A stretch of 64,000 nt of DNA, from contig NZ_JAUXXZ010000077.1 of assembly GCF_030684675.1 (NCBI RefSeq), positions 31,129 to 95,128 on the forward strand. Direction: 5' to 3'. Under the pieces are notes generated by a model. The model was not told the origin of the DNA. It saw only the letters and a list, made by a program, of their open reading frames with translations, and did not search any database. This document shows, one piece after another, positions 50,810-60,709 of the stretch (positions are counted from its first letter, which is position 1; each line of letters starts with the position of its first letter). The translations under genes and the position numbers were made by a program. The DNA comes from Daejeonella sp. GTDB lineage: Bacteria; Bacteroidota; Bacteroidia; Sphingobacteriales; Sphingobacteriaceae.

Positions 50810-51868
50810 TTAATATCTTGAAGCAAAATCTGCAGCATAGGTATTAATCTGGGCATCACTTAAATGTGTACCTGAGCCAATTAGGATACGGTATCTTAAA
50901 ACTAAGGTGCCCCCTACCGGAATACTATAATTTAACTCTTCCTTTTTATTGGTAAAATCTTTTACACCGAAGGGATTTGCAGCAAATAGGCCATAGCCCC
51001 GTGCATGCCAATAAGTAGGATAACTCAGGTTTTTGGGATGATCACATATAACAATTGATACTTTTTCATCCCCGATATTGCCGTAAAGATCCATCCATTT
51101 AGCACGTTTACCCCAAACTCCTTCACCTTCATCGCCCTCACTGCTTCTGTAATTTCCTGTTGGGACATCATTCTCCATCTTCTTTATTGCAGTAGGATTA
51201 CCTTGTGCATCCGTCAATTTAAGGTCTTCTTTTGAAGGAAGTTCAAGCTGTCTGGCTACGCGGATTCCAAAACTGCCCTCTTTCGTATCTTTCATACTTA
51301 CTGCTCCATTACTTGCTTTTAAAGTAACAATACGGTCGATGATTTGGATAGAACCCTGATCTATAAAATGAAATTCAGTGTTTTCTGCCAGTAATTCTTT
51401 CCCATTTGGATCAATCCAACTTGACTTGGTAATCAATAAACCTTCTCCCTTACCGCCCGAAAGTTTTTGAATTCCTAAATGCTTTATCTGACCACCATTA
51501 ATACTCCGTTTCCCTTCATGTCCATTACCCCAAAAATCATAGCCATTGACATTCCCATAATTAAACCAGTTTCCGGCATGATGGATATGATCACGGCGCT
51601 CACCTTCCCTTGGTTCGATTGGAAAGCCACGGGTAATAGGATTCCCAGAGACAGTTAACACCGGATAGAGTATAGGTTTATATACAGTATCCAACCACTG
51701 ATAAGAGGTGAATAGTTTCCCTCCAATCAAAACATCAACCCTTTTATCAGCGTCGCGTTTAACAAATTTTACCATTGAAGCCTTGCTGTTTGAAGTCTTA
51801 TTCTGTGCATATAAAGCACTGGAACTTGCTAAAACAATTGCAATTAGCAGTTTAGAAGTTAATTTCAT
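50810..51868 (-). CDS. PmoA-like (DUF6807 family) secreted protein
   Basis: Sec signal; YPVLTVSGNPITRGFPIEPREGERRDHIHHAGNWFNYGNVNGYDFWGNG. Confidence 0.8.
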   Translation of the reverse strand: MKLTSKLLIAIVLASSSALYAQNKTSNSKASMVKFVKRDADKRVDVLIGGKLFTSYQWLDTVYKPILYPVLTVSGNPITRGFPIEPREGERRDHIHHAGNWFNYGNVNGYDFWGNGHEGKRSINGGQIKHLGIQKLSGGKGEGLLITKSSWIDPNGKELLAENTEFHFIDQGSIQIIDRIVTLKASNGAVSMKDTKEGSFGIRVARQLELPSKEDLKLTDAQGNPTAIKKMENDVPTGNYRSSEGDEGEGVWGKRAKWMDLYGNIGDEKVSIVICDHPKNLSYPTYWHARGYGLFAANPFGVKDFTNKKEELNYSIPVGGTLVLRYRILIGSGTHLSDAQINTYAADFASRY

Positions 51869-51913
51869 CTTTGTTTTAATTCTAACCCTTTAAATAATAT
51901 AATCTTAAGAAAC

Positions 51914-53278
51914 TTAAACTTTGGATGGCACCACATAAGGACTCCTATACTTACGGGTCAGCATCGCATCAGCAGCAGAATCATTAATACACTTTTCAGA
52001 ATTACCTATAAACCTGATCTCGCGCCCAAGGCGATAAGATATATTTGCCAAAAACGGTACGGCAGATGAATAATGCCCATTTAATATATCGCAATGCAAT
52101 GTTTCATTATTACCCGACTTAATTGCATCAAGAAAATTGACAAAATGTTCCGAGTTGCTAGAACCTGTTAGGGTTTCTGAAGCATTGGCTTGTATAACTT
52201 TTGATCCTGCAAAAGGCTCTGATTCTTTATTCCTGTATGCTCTCCAGGTACTCCCATCAATCTCAAGATAGCCTTCACTACCATAAAAAATATTACCAAT
52301 TTTAATTCCAAGACCGGATTCACTATTAGAATATCGTCCCCTGGTTTCAAACTCCAGAATTTTACCATCATTATATTTGGCAATAGTAAGCTGCGTATTT
52401 GGAGTTTCTTGCTCACATTGAGTACGATCAATTCCATAAATTCCCCCGGAAGAGTATACTGATACAGGATGCTCATTTTTATTTAGTCCCCAGCGAGCTA
52501 TATCAAATTGGTGTGGACCTTGATTTCCGGTATCCCCATTTCCAGTATCCCAGAACCAATGCCAATTGTAATGACCACGTTTTTCATTATATGGGCGGTA
52601 AGGTGCGGGACCTAACCATCGGTCATAGTGAAGGCTGGCGGGCGGGGTGCTGTCTTTGGCAATACCAAAAGAATCTCTGGGTTTAATGCAAAGGCCACGA
52701 GCCATAAAAACCTCACCAATTCCACCACCATGAAGGAATTTCATCGCTTCCATCACATTAGGAATTGAGCGGTTCTGAAAACCAACTTGAATACGCTTAT
52801 TATACTTTCGGGAAGCTTCAATCATCTTTCTGCCTTCCCAAATATTATGAGATGCAGGTTTTTCAACATATACATGCTTACCGGCTTGACAGGCCCAGAT
52901 AGTTCCGAGAGCATGCCAATGATTCGGAGTAGCAAAGGATACTATATCAATTTCTTTATCGTCCAGAACTTTGCGCATATCCCATTCTGTTGAAGGTTTT
53001 ATGCCTGTTTTATCGAAGACTGTTTTTGATCGAGGATCAAAAAATTGTTCATCTGTATCGCAAAGTGTTTTTAGGCGTACATTATGACTTTCCTTCAATT
53101 CACACCAAGCATCAATATGAGATACTCCACGCCCTCTTATTCCAATTACTGCCACATTAATACGGTCGTTAGCCCCTAAAATTGATCCATAGGATTTAGC
53201 ACTGAAACCCATGCCTCCAATTGCTAGTCCGGCACCCCCAATGAGGCTTTTTTTAATAAAATCTCTTCTTTGAGTCAT
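51914..53278 (-). CDS. Gfo/Idh/MocA family oxidoreductase with twin-arginine leader
   Basis: MTQRRDFIKKSLIGGAGLAIGG; VAVIGIRGRGVSHIDAW; KHVYVEKPASHNIWEGRKMIEA. Confidence 0.94.
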   Translation of the reverse strand: MTQRRDFIKKSLIGGAGLAIGGMGFSAKSYGSILGANDRINVAVIGIRGRGVSHIDAWCELKESHNVRLKTLCDTDEQFFDPRSKTVFDKTGIKPSTEWDMRKVLDDKEIDIVSFATPNHWHALGTIWACQAGKHVYVEKPASHNIWEGRKMIEASRKYNKRIQVGFQNRSIPNVMEAMKFLHGGGIGEVFMARGLCIKPRDSFGIAKDSTPPASLHYDRWLGPAPYRPYNEKRGHYNWHWFWDTGNGDTGNQGPHQFDIARWGLNKNEHPVSVYSSGGIYGIDRTQCEQETPNTQLTIAKYNDGKILEFETRGRYSNSESGLGIKIGNIFYGSEGYLEIDGSTWRAYRNKESEPFAGSKVIQANASETLTGSSNSEHFVNFLDAIKSGNNETLHCDILNGHYSSAVPFLANISYRLGREIRFIGNSEKCINDSAADAMLTRKYRSPYVVPSKV

Positions 53279-53391
53279 TTTTATAAAAATTTAATTTGTT
53301 ATAATTCCAATCAAGGAAATTACTAAATGACCTGGTGTGGTATTTGAAATATCAAGGAAAGCCAAGGCCAGACATTAATTTCATTTAAGCA

Positions 53392-54315
53392 TCATTTCGT
53401 TTTGATATTAGCCACCAGATTTTTAAAAACAACCATTTGCTCCTTCATTGCTTTTATCTTATCAAGCGGAGTAGAACTGGCTTCAAGAAGTATCCAACCA
53501 TTAAAATCAATACCTGCAAATAGATTAAAAAGCTGCTGATAAGGATAGTCGTTTTGGGTCAGTTCACGAACATGAACTGTATCCCCAATCCACTGCTTTA
53601 CCAGATTAAAATTGCTTTCAAGACCGGGCGAGTTTAGGTCAACATTATTACTATTCCAGCAGATTTTAACATTCGGATTTGTTACCTCATCAAAAATGGC
53701 TTTCATATTGGGTAATTCCTGTGTAATTGGGCCATGTGCTTCAACCCTAATCAACATACCGTAATCATTGGCAAATTTTCCAACTTCATTCAATGAATTA
53801 GCAATTTGCGATATAGTTTGTTCTCTGGGAACATTGGCAGGAAGAGTATTTGGTTTTACTTTGATGCCGCTGGCTCCAATATCTCTGCATAGCTTGATAT
53901 AATCCTTTGTCTGCTCGATGTTATTACGGAGTATAGCCCGATCCGGACTATGATATTCAAAGTTCGAACCGTATCCTACACAAGTTACCGAACTGTCGGC
54001 GAACCTACTCTTCACTTCGGCTCTTTGCGAAGTATTAAGGCTGATCTCAACCCCATGTGCATGTTGGGTACGAAGTTCAACCGCTTCAAAACCGGTCTTC
54101 TCACAATTAGAAATAATAAGAGGTAAATCCCAGTCCTTTCCCCATTGATAGGTAACCAAGCCGAATTTCATAGCTGACTTTTTGATATTTATTGTTGGAT
54201 CAAAAATCTGGGGAGTAATGGAGTCAGCAATTGAAGCATAAGATCTGGAACCAGCAATTGCAAGTCCGGCAGAGCATATCAGGCTCCTTTTTATAAAATC
54301 TCTACGAGCTGTCAT
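53392..54315 (-). CDS. Sugar phosphate isomerase/epimerase family protein (AP endonuclease 2-like TIM barrel) with twin-arginine leader
   Basis: MTARRDFIKRSLICSAGLAIAG; CEKTGFEAVELRTQHAHG; VKICWNSNNVDL. Confidence 0.88.
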   Translation of the reverse strand: MTARRDFIKRSLICSAGLAIAGSRSYASIADSITPQIFDPTINIKKSAMKFGLVTYQWGKDWDLPLIISNCEKTGFEAVELRTQHAHGVEISLNTSQRAEVKSRFADSSVTCVGYGSNFEYHSPDRAILRNNIEQTKDYIKLCRDIGASGIKVKPNTLPANVPREQTISQIANSLNEVGKFANDYGMLIRVEAHGPITQELPNMKAIFDEVTNPNVKICWNSNNVDLNSPGLESNFNLVKQWIGDTVHVRELTQNDYPYQQLFNLFAGIDFNGWILLEASSTPLDKIKAMKEQMVVFKNLVANIKTK

Positions 54316-54529
54316 TTAATTAGTATTTGAAAAACAATAGATTTTACATATTAAAATCAATATACTACAAAACTTTATTTAAAGTCAATTTATTCATAAT
54401 GATCTCAATTAAAATGAATTACAGCTATTTATTTGAAAGTAAATAGTATAAATAGAATATAGGCTAAGCACGGTTTATGGAGAAACATTTCTATTTAAAA
54501 CAATTCCCTTAAATAACTAAATTTGCAGC

Positions 54530-54880
54530 ATGCAAATTCACATATTAAAATCAAAAATTCACAGGGTTAAAGTAACAGATGCAGATCTTAACTATGTAGG
54601 CAGTATCACAATAGATCAGGACTTAATGGATGCGGCAAATATTCTGGAGGGTGAAAAAGTACAGATCGTTAATAACAATAATGGTGAACGCTTTGAAACC
54701 TATACGATAACCGGAAGAAGAGGAAGTGGAGATATTATCCTGAATGGTGCAGCTGCACGAAGAGTTATGAAAGGTGATGTAATCATAATCATAACCTATG
54801 CCATTATGGATGCAGAAGAAGCCAGAAATTATAAACCTGTTGTTGTATTCCCGGATGAGGAAACTAATTTATTGAAATAA
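54530..54880 (+). CDS. panD: Aspartate 1-decarboxylase
   Basis: [58 protein letters not shown]. Confidence 0.97.
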   Translation: MQIHILKSKIHRVKVTDADLNYVGSITIDQDLMDAANILEGEKVQIVNNNNGERFETYTITGRRGSGDIILNGAAARRVMKGDVIIIITYAIMDAEEARNYKPVVVFPDEETNLLK

Positions 54881-54889
54881 TCACAACAT

Positions 54890-55630
54890 TCAGGGCTCAT
54901 CAAAATGAGTTTTAGCTGAGTCGGAAATCAATCTTGTGATTTCATTCAGTTCATCATCTGTCAGATATCTCCATTTTCCTATGGGTATATCTAGCCTGAT
55001 ATTCATTATTCTGACTCTTTTGAGTTTAACTACCTTATAATCAAGGTATTCACACATTCTTCTGATCTGTCTGTTCAATCCCTGGGTCAGTATTATTTTA
55101 AACCGATTCTTATCCAGTTGTTCCACCTCACACTTGCGGGTTATGGTATCCAGAATTGGGATTCCATTCCTCATCCTTTTTAGAAATTCAGGATTTATTG
55201 GCTTATTTACTGAAACAAGATATTCCTTTTCGTGGTTATTTCTGGCCCGCAAAATTTTGTTGACAATATCCCCGTCACTTGTCAGCAAAATCAGTCCCTC
55301 ACTTGCCTTATCAAGGCGACCGATTGGGAAAATACGCTTCGGATATTTGATATAATCAATGATATTATTTTTCTCAGCTTTTGTGTCGGTTGTACATACT
55401 ATTCCTACCGGCTTATTGAATGCAATATATACCGGCTTTTCTTCTGGTGTTGAAACCAGTTTACCATCAACCCTAACTTCATCATCGGGGACTATTTTAG
55501 TTCCCATTTCAGGTACCACACCATTGATTGTAACACGGTTTTCAAGAATCAGTTTATCAGCCGCCCTTCTGGAACAATAGCCAATTTCACTTAAGTATTT
55601 ATTTATTCGTGTTGACTTAGGTTCTTCCAT
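54890..55630 (-). CDS. rRNA pseudouridine synthase (RluF-like)
   Basis: S4-like RINKYLSEIGYCSRRAADKLI; FPIGRLDKASEGLILLTSDGD; LTQGLNRQIRRMCEYLDYKV. Confidence 0.94.
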   Translation of the reverse strand: MEEPKSTRINKYLSEIGYCSRRAADKLILENRVTINGVVPEMGTKIVPDDEVRVDGKLVSTPEEKPVYIAFNKPVGIVCTTDTKAEKNNIIDYIKYPKRIFPIGRLDKASEGLILLTSDGDIVNKILRARNNHEKEYLVSVNKPINPEFLKRMRNGIPILDTITRKCEVEQLDKNRFKIILTQGLNRQIRRMCEYLDYKVVKLKRVRIMNIRLDIPIGKWRYLTDDELNEITRLISDSAKTHFDEP

Positions 55631-55744
55631 TTATTGCAATCATTGCAAAAATAAGTAAATAGAATGTGGCAAGTAATAAGACTATCAATTAATTTTTAAA
55701 CTTACTTATATCGAACTAAGTTAATTAAATGTCAAAACAAAAAA

Positions 55745-55768
55745 GGGTCCCACCTTAACGACAGAACC
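55745..55768 (-). terminator. Terminator-like hairpin on the minus strand with no obvious upstream gene
   Basis: Minus-strand RNA GGGUUC...GGACCC pairs fully with one G-U and is followed by a U-run; plus-strand RNA has an A-C mismatch. Confidence 0.5.
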
Positions 55769-55871
55769 CCTTAACAGAATATAATTGGTTAAATTATAAG
55801 GCAAATATATCAAATACATTATTATCATTATAATCAATATTAATTATATTTACATAGTTAAAATCTATAAT

Positions 55872-56813
55872 ATGACCTTAGTACAATTAGAATATATAGT
55901 TGCAGTAGATACCTACAGAAGTTTCGGAATTGCTGCAGAGAAGTGCTTTGTAACCCAGCCTACGATGAGTATGCAGGTACAGAAACTGGAAGAAACTCTT
56001 GGAGTAAAGCTTTTCGACAGAAGCAAACAGCCGGTATTACCAACAGAGATCGGAGCTGAAGTAATAGAGCAGGCAAGAATCATACTGAAAGAGAGCTATA
56101 AATTAAATGAGCTGATCAGCAATCAGAGAAATATAATCACGGGTGAACTTAGAATCGGAATAATCCCAACCATGGCACCTTATCTGATGCCAAAAGTAAT
56201 TTCTGCATTTATGGAAAAATACCCGGATGTGCAGCTGCAGATATGGGAATATATGACCGACCAGATCGTTCAGGAATTAAAAAACGGGCTGCTTGATTGC
56301 GGGATACTTTCAACTCCGCTTGAGGATAAAAGTTTGAGTGAAACACCTCTTTTTTATGAATCATTCGTTGCATACCTTTCTAAATCAAGTCCACTGATCA
56401 GTAAAAAGAACATCTCAGCAAAAGATATAAATCTGGAAGATCTGTGGCTTCTAAATGAAGGTCATTGCATGCGCAATCAGATTCTAAATATCTGTAACCG
56501 TAAAAAAACAGATGAGCAGAAGCCTCTTGAATACAATACTGATAGTGTTGAAACCCTCAAACGCATGGTTGAACTGAACAAAGGAATTACGCTTTTGCCC
56601 GAGCTTTCAATAAGTGATTTTTCAGTTAAGCAGCTTGACCGGGTACGTTATTTTAAAACACCCGAACCCAGCCGCGAAATAAGTATTGTTACACATAGAA
56701 ATTTCCTTAAACGCAAGCTAATATTAATCCTTGAGAAGGAAATTATTGAAGCTATTCCAAAACGAATGCGCAGCAAAAAGAAAAAGGAAATTATGGAGAT
56801 TAAGCCAGACTAA
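55872..56813 (+). CDS. oxyR: LysR family hydrogen peroxide-sensing regulator, OxyR-like
   Basis: LVQLEYIVAVDTYRSFGIAAEKCFVTQPTMSMQVQKLEETLGVKLFDRSKQPV; cysteines in LLDCGILSTP and NEGHCMRNQILNIC. Confidence 0.9.
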   Translation: MTLVQLEYIVAVDTYRSFGIAAEKCFVTQPTMSMQVQKLEETLGVKLFDRSKQPVLPTEIGAEVIEQARIILKESYKLNELISNQRNIITGELRIGIIPTMAPYLMPKVISAFMEKYPDVQLQIWEYMTDQIVQELKNGLLDCGILSTPLEDKSLSETPLFYESFVAYLSKSSPLISKKNISAKDINLEDLWLLNEGHCMRNQILNICNRKKTDEQKPLEYNTDSVETLKRMVELNKGITLLPELSISDFSVKQLDRVRYFKTPEPSREISIVTHRNFLKRKLILILEKEIIEAIPKRMRSKKKKEIMEIKPD

Positions 56814-56977
56814 TCCTTACTTCTGAATTTTGAAATCACAAAGATGATCAGTGCGATAACCACTAAAACGACAAAAATACCGGTGTATGCACCGGCTTTA
56901 AAAATGCCGGTTATCAGATCACAACCCGATAAAAGGCTAACAGCCAAAAAGGCTACAACAAAAGATAAATTTTTCAT
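56810..56977 (-). CDS. Small membrane lipoprotein, unknown function
   Basis: MKNLSFVVAFLAVSLLSGCDLITGIFKAGAYTGIFVVLVVIALIIFVISKFRSKD; lipobox LSGC; ATG at 56977. Confidence 0.78.
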   Translation of the reverse strand: MKNLSFVVAFLAVSLLSGCDLITGIFKAGAYTGIFVVLVVIALIIFVISKFRSKD

Positions 56978-56979
56978 AA

Positions 56980-57036
56980 GCATTAAAATTGAAATAGTGA
57001 TGTATATTAAATACATCACTATTTCAATTTTAATGC
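56980..57036. repeat. Perfect 26-bp inverted repeat with 5-nt loop
   Basis: GCATTAAAATTGAAATAGTGATGTAT-ATTAA-ATACATCACTATTTCAATTTTAATGC. Confidence 0.97.
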
Positions 57037-57045
57037 CAAATGCGA

Positions 57046-57654
57046 TTACTTTGCTTTCGCGAAGCGCTCAGCTACTGCAACCCAATTAACAACATTCATG
57101 AATGCTGCAACATAATCGGCACGTTTGTTTTGATATTTAAGATAATAAGCATGCTCCCAAACATCCATTCCTAAAATTGGAGTACCTTTAACCTCAGCGA
57201 TATCCATCAATGGATTATCCTGGTTTGGAGTAGAACTTACCTGTAATTTTCCATCAGAACTAACTGAAAGCCATGACCATCCTGAACCGAAACGGGTCAT
57301 ACCTGCCTCAGCAAATTTTTTCTTGAATTCATCAAATGATCCGAAAGCAGCATCAATAGCCTTAGCCAGATCTTCTGAGGGAGCACCGCCGCCATTAGGC
57401 GACATTACCGACCAATAAAGTGTATGATTGAAGTGACCTCCACCGTTATTTCTTACCGCCATCGGGAATTTAGAAATATTTTTCATCAGGTCTTCGATCT
57501 TAAGATTCGCGCCGTCAGTTCCGGCCAATGCTTTATTTACATTATCTACATAAGCCTGATGATGTTTGCCATGGTGGATTTCCATAGTCATCTTGTCAAT
57601 ATGTGGTTCCAGAGCGTCTGTTGCATAAGCTAACGCAGGTAGTTCAAATGCCAT
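57046..57654 (-). CDS. Superoxide dismutase (Fe/Mn)
   Basis: [58 protein letters not shown]. Confidence 0.98.
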   Translation of the reverse strand: MAFELPALAYATDALEPHIDKMTMEIHHGKHHQAYVDNVNKALAGTDGANLKIEDLMKNISKFPMAVRNNGGGHFNHTLYWSVMSPNGGGAPSEDLAKAIDAAFGSFDEFKKKFAEAGMTRFGSGWSWLSVSSDGKLQVSSTPNQDNPLMDIAEVKGTPILGMDVWEHAYYLKYQNKRADYVAAFMNVVNWVAVAERFAKAK

Positions 57655-57730
57655 AATTTTTATATTTAGGTTAATGATTTATTCTATAACAAATATAAGA
57701 CCGAATTATTAGAATTTATTCAATTTGTTG

Positions 57731-58207
57731 TCAAGTTTTGTTACGTCTGGAAATAAAGAACTCTCTCATCAGCCTTGCAGCATCTTCAGCTAATACCCCG
57801 GATATCAATTCTGTTTTAGGATGAAGAATCCGCTTACTGATTTGTGAAAAGCCTCTTTTTGCATCTTCAGCTCCGTATACAATGCGACTAATCTGAGTCC
57901 AGTGTGCCGCACCCGCACACATCACACAAGGTTCAATAGTGACATAAAGTGTGCAATCTTTCAAATATTTACCTCCGGTATAATTTGCAGCAGCTGTAAA
58001 AGCCTGCATCTCTGCATGAGCGGTAACATCATTCAGCTGTTCGGTTAGGTTATGTCCTCTGCCTATTATTTTACCTCCATGAACGATAACTGCACCAATA
58101 GGCACTTCATCAAGAGCAAGAGCCTTATGTGCTTCTTTCAAGGCTTCTGCCATAAAAAAATCATCCGGACTTTGTTCCGGCCCATCCGTAAAATTCACGT
58201 ATCTCAT
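57731..58207 (-). CDS. tadA: tRNA adenosine deaminase-like nucleoside deaminase
   Basis: [44 protein letters not shown]. Confidence 0.94.
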   Translation of the reverse strand: MRYVNFTDGPEQSPDDFFMAEALKEAHKALALDEVPIGAVIVHGGKIIGRGHNLTEQLNDVTAHAEMQAFTAAANYTGGKYLKDCTLYVTIEPCVMCAGAAHWTQISRIVYGAEDAKRGFSQISKRILHPKTELISGVLAEDAARLMREFFISRRNKT

Positions 58208-58539
58208 ATTAATGCTGAGCCATTTGGGACCGGACGTTCTACAGAAGCCAAAACGATATGGCCATCCTGATCTGCAAAACCTGTAACCAGGAACTCTGAC
58301 CTAAAATTTGCAATTTGCTTTTTTGGAAAATTCAAAACCCCTATTATCTGCCTGCCTATCAATTCAGATTTTGTGTAATGCCGGGTAATTTGTGCACTGC
58401 TCCATTTCACACCCAGATCCCCAAAATCAGCCTTAATTTTAAATGCAGGTTTTCTGGCTTCAGGAAAATCCAGAACTTCAAGAATCGTACCTACCCTCAA
58501 TGCCACCTTATCAAAATCAACCCAGTTTATTTCTTCCAT
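58204..58539 (-). CDS. csaA: tRNA-binding protein, CsaA-like
   Basis: ATG at 58539: [52 protein letters not shown]. Confidence 0.92.
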   Translation of the reverse strand: MEEINWVDFDKVALRVGTILEVLDFPEARKPAFKIKADFGDLGVKWSSAQITRHYTKSELIGRQIIGVLNFPKKQIANFRSEFLVTGFADQDGHIVLASVERPVPNGSALI

Positions 58540-58687
58540 GTTCAAAGGTAAGTTGATGGCGGGATTATTCAAAAGGTTTTCAGAGCTAGCTGGTGATAAC
58601 ACCAACCAGAGGGAAACAGTAAATTAGGAAATGGGGAATAGTAGAAAGGGAAATAGGAAATGGGGAACTCTTTGATAACTTTGCAGC

Positions 58688-59875
58688 ATGGATTCGGTAA
58701 GATTAAAAAAAGGTAAGGAAAAAGCTGTCAGACAATTACACCCATGGGTATTTTCGGGTGCGATAGATCATGTTAAAGGAAAGCCTGAAAATGGCGATAT
58801 TATCATGGTTACCGACAGCAATAATGATTTTCTTGCTTACGGATTCTTTAATGATCAGTCGCGGGTTGCCGTTCGCTTACTCGAATGGAATTTGGAAACT
58901 GAAATCAATGAATCCTGGTGGAGAAAAAAGATCAGAAATGCCGTTAAACTCAGAACAGATCTGCATACCGATCAAACAAATACCTACCGGGTAATTTTTA
59001 GTGAGGCTGATTATTTGCCGGGCCTTATTGTAGACCGTTATGCCGATTTTCTTTCCGTACAGATTTTAACTTCAGGGGTGGAACGAATTAAACACATTCT
59101 GCTAGATGAACTGCAGAGTTTATTAAAGCCCAAAGGCATTTTCGACAGAAGCGATGCTTCAGCACGGGCACACGAGGGGATGGAAGCTTCTTCAGGGGGA
59201 GTTCTGCTAGGCTCAGAACCGCCTGAATTCGTAAGTGTCAGAGAAAACGGCATATTTTATCAGGTCAATATTGCCGAGGGTCAGAAATCTGGTTTTTATT
59301 GTGATCAGCGTGATAACCGTAAATGGGTCGCAGAATATGCGAAAGAAAAAAAAGTATTGGATTGCTTTTCCTATTCAGGAGGTTTCAGCCTGAATGTTAT
59401 GAAGAACGAAGCCAAAGAGGTAATTAGTGTAGATAGTTCGGCACTTGCCCTTAATACTCTGAAAAGAAATATTGAAATCAATGATTTTCAAAATATCCCG
59501 CACCGTCAAATACAATCTGATGTAAATAAGCAATTGAGGGTGTTCAGGGAAGAAAATGAAAAATTTGATATTATCATCCTTGATCCGCCCAAATATGCCC
59601 CCTCACGATCGGCTTTAACAAAGGCCTCCAGAGCTTATAAAGACCTTAACCGCTTGGCAATGCTTTTATTGAATGAAGGTGGTCTTTTGGCAACGTTTTC
59701 CTGCTCGGGAGCGGTCGATATCAGCATGTTTAAACAGATCATTGCCTGGGCGGCACTTGATGCCGGTAAAAATGTACAATTCATTCAGCAATTCTCACAA
59801 CCCGCTGATCATCCGGTAAGGTCATCCTTCCCGGAAGGCGAATATTTAAAAGGGCTGTTATGCAGGGTTAGTTAA
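58688..59875 (+). CDS. rlmI: Class I SAM-dependent rRNA methyltransferase, RlmI-like
   Basis: PUA-like N-terminus HPWVFSGAIDHVKG; FYCDQRDNRKWV; VLDCFSYSGGFSLN; IILDPPKYAPS. Confidence 0.94.
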   Translation: MDSVRLKKGKEKAVRQLHPWVFSGAIDHVKGKPENGDIIMVTDSNNDFLAYGFFNDQSRVAVRLLEWNLETEINESWWRKKIRNAVKLRTDLHTDQTNTYRVIFSEADYLPGLIVDRYADFLSVQILTSGVERIKHILLDELQSLLKPKGIFDRSDASARAHEGMEASSGGVLLGSEPPEFVSVRENGIFYQVNIAEGQKSGFYCDQRDNRKWVAEYAKEKKVLDCFSYSGGFSLNVMKNEAKEVISVDSSALALNTLKRNIEINDFQNIPHRQIQSDVNKQLRVFREENEKFDIIILDPPKYAPSRSALTKASRAYKDLNRLAMLLLNEGGLLATFSCSGAVDISMFKQIIAWAALDAGKNVQFIQQFSQPADHPVRSSFPEGEYLKGLLCRVS

Positions 59876-59886
59876 ATTTCCACCTA

Positions 59887-60660
59887 CTAATCCTCAGGTA
59901 CATTGTGCAATTGGACAGGCTTCTTACCCTTATTCATCTTTAGATTTAGCATTTCTACAAGTACCGAAAACGCCATTGCAAAATAGATATATCCTTTCGG
60001 AATATGCTGTTCAAACCCTTCGGCTAAAAGTGATACTCCTATAAGAAGCAGGAAAGATAGAGCCAGCATTTTAACTGTCGGGTGCTTGTTTACAAAATCA
60101 CTTATTCCCCCTGCCGAAAGCATCATTACAATTACTGCAATTATTACCGCGGCAATCATTACTCCAATATGATCAGCCATCCCTACTGCTGTTATCACTG
60201 AATCCAGAGAGAAAACAACATCAAGAATAAGAATCTGAAGAATAACTCCGGAAAAAGTTACCACCGCTTTTCCTTCTGATTTATGTTCTTCACCTTCAAG
60301 CTTGTCATGAATTTCTGTGGTACTTTTATAAATCAGGAACAATCCTCCACTAAGCAGAATAAGATCCCGTCCTGAAATAGCAAACTTCTCAAATAATTCA
60401 CCTTCGCTTAAGCCTATCCATTCACCCATATTAAACAGCGGGCTGGTCAGCGTCATGATCCAGCTCAATGAAAGCAGCAATAAAACACGGGTTATCATAG
60501 CCAATGCTAAACCAAGCTGACGGGCTTTCTTTTGCTTATTAGCCGGCAGTTTAGAGGCCATTATTGAAATAAATATGATATTATCTATTCCAAGTACTAT
60601 TTCAAGTACCGTTAATGTAATCAATGATATCCAGATCTCAGGATTTGCTATCCATTCCAT
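59887..60660 (-). CDS. TerC family integral membrane protein
   Basis: ALITLTVLEIVLGIDNIIFISI-like region; ILDVVFSLDSVITAVGM. Confidence 0.95.
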   Translation of the reverse strand: MEWIANPEIWISLITLTVLEIVLGIDNIIFISIMASKLPANKQKKARQLGLALAMITRVLLLLSLSWIMTLTSPLFNMGEWIGLSEGELFEKFAISGRDLILLSGGLFLIYKSTTEIHDKLEGEEHKSEGKAVVTFSGVILQILILDVVFSLDSVITAVGMADHIGVMIAAVIIAVIVMMLSAGGISDFVNKHPTVKMLALSFLLLIGVSLLAEGFEQHIPKGYIYFAMAFSVLVEMLNLKMNKGKKPVQLHNVPED

Positions 60661-60709
60661 ATTTTTTAACTTTCATCAAATGTAAATTAAAAGCATATAG
60701 AAATAAAAC

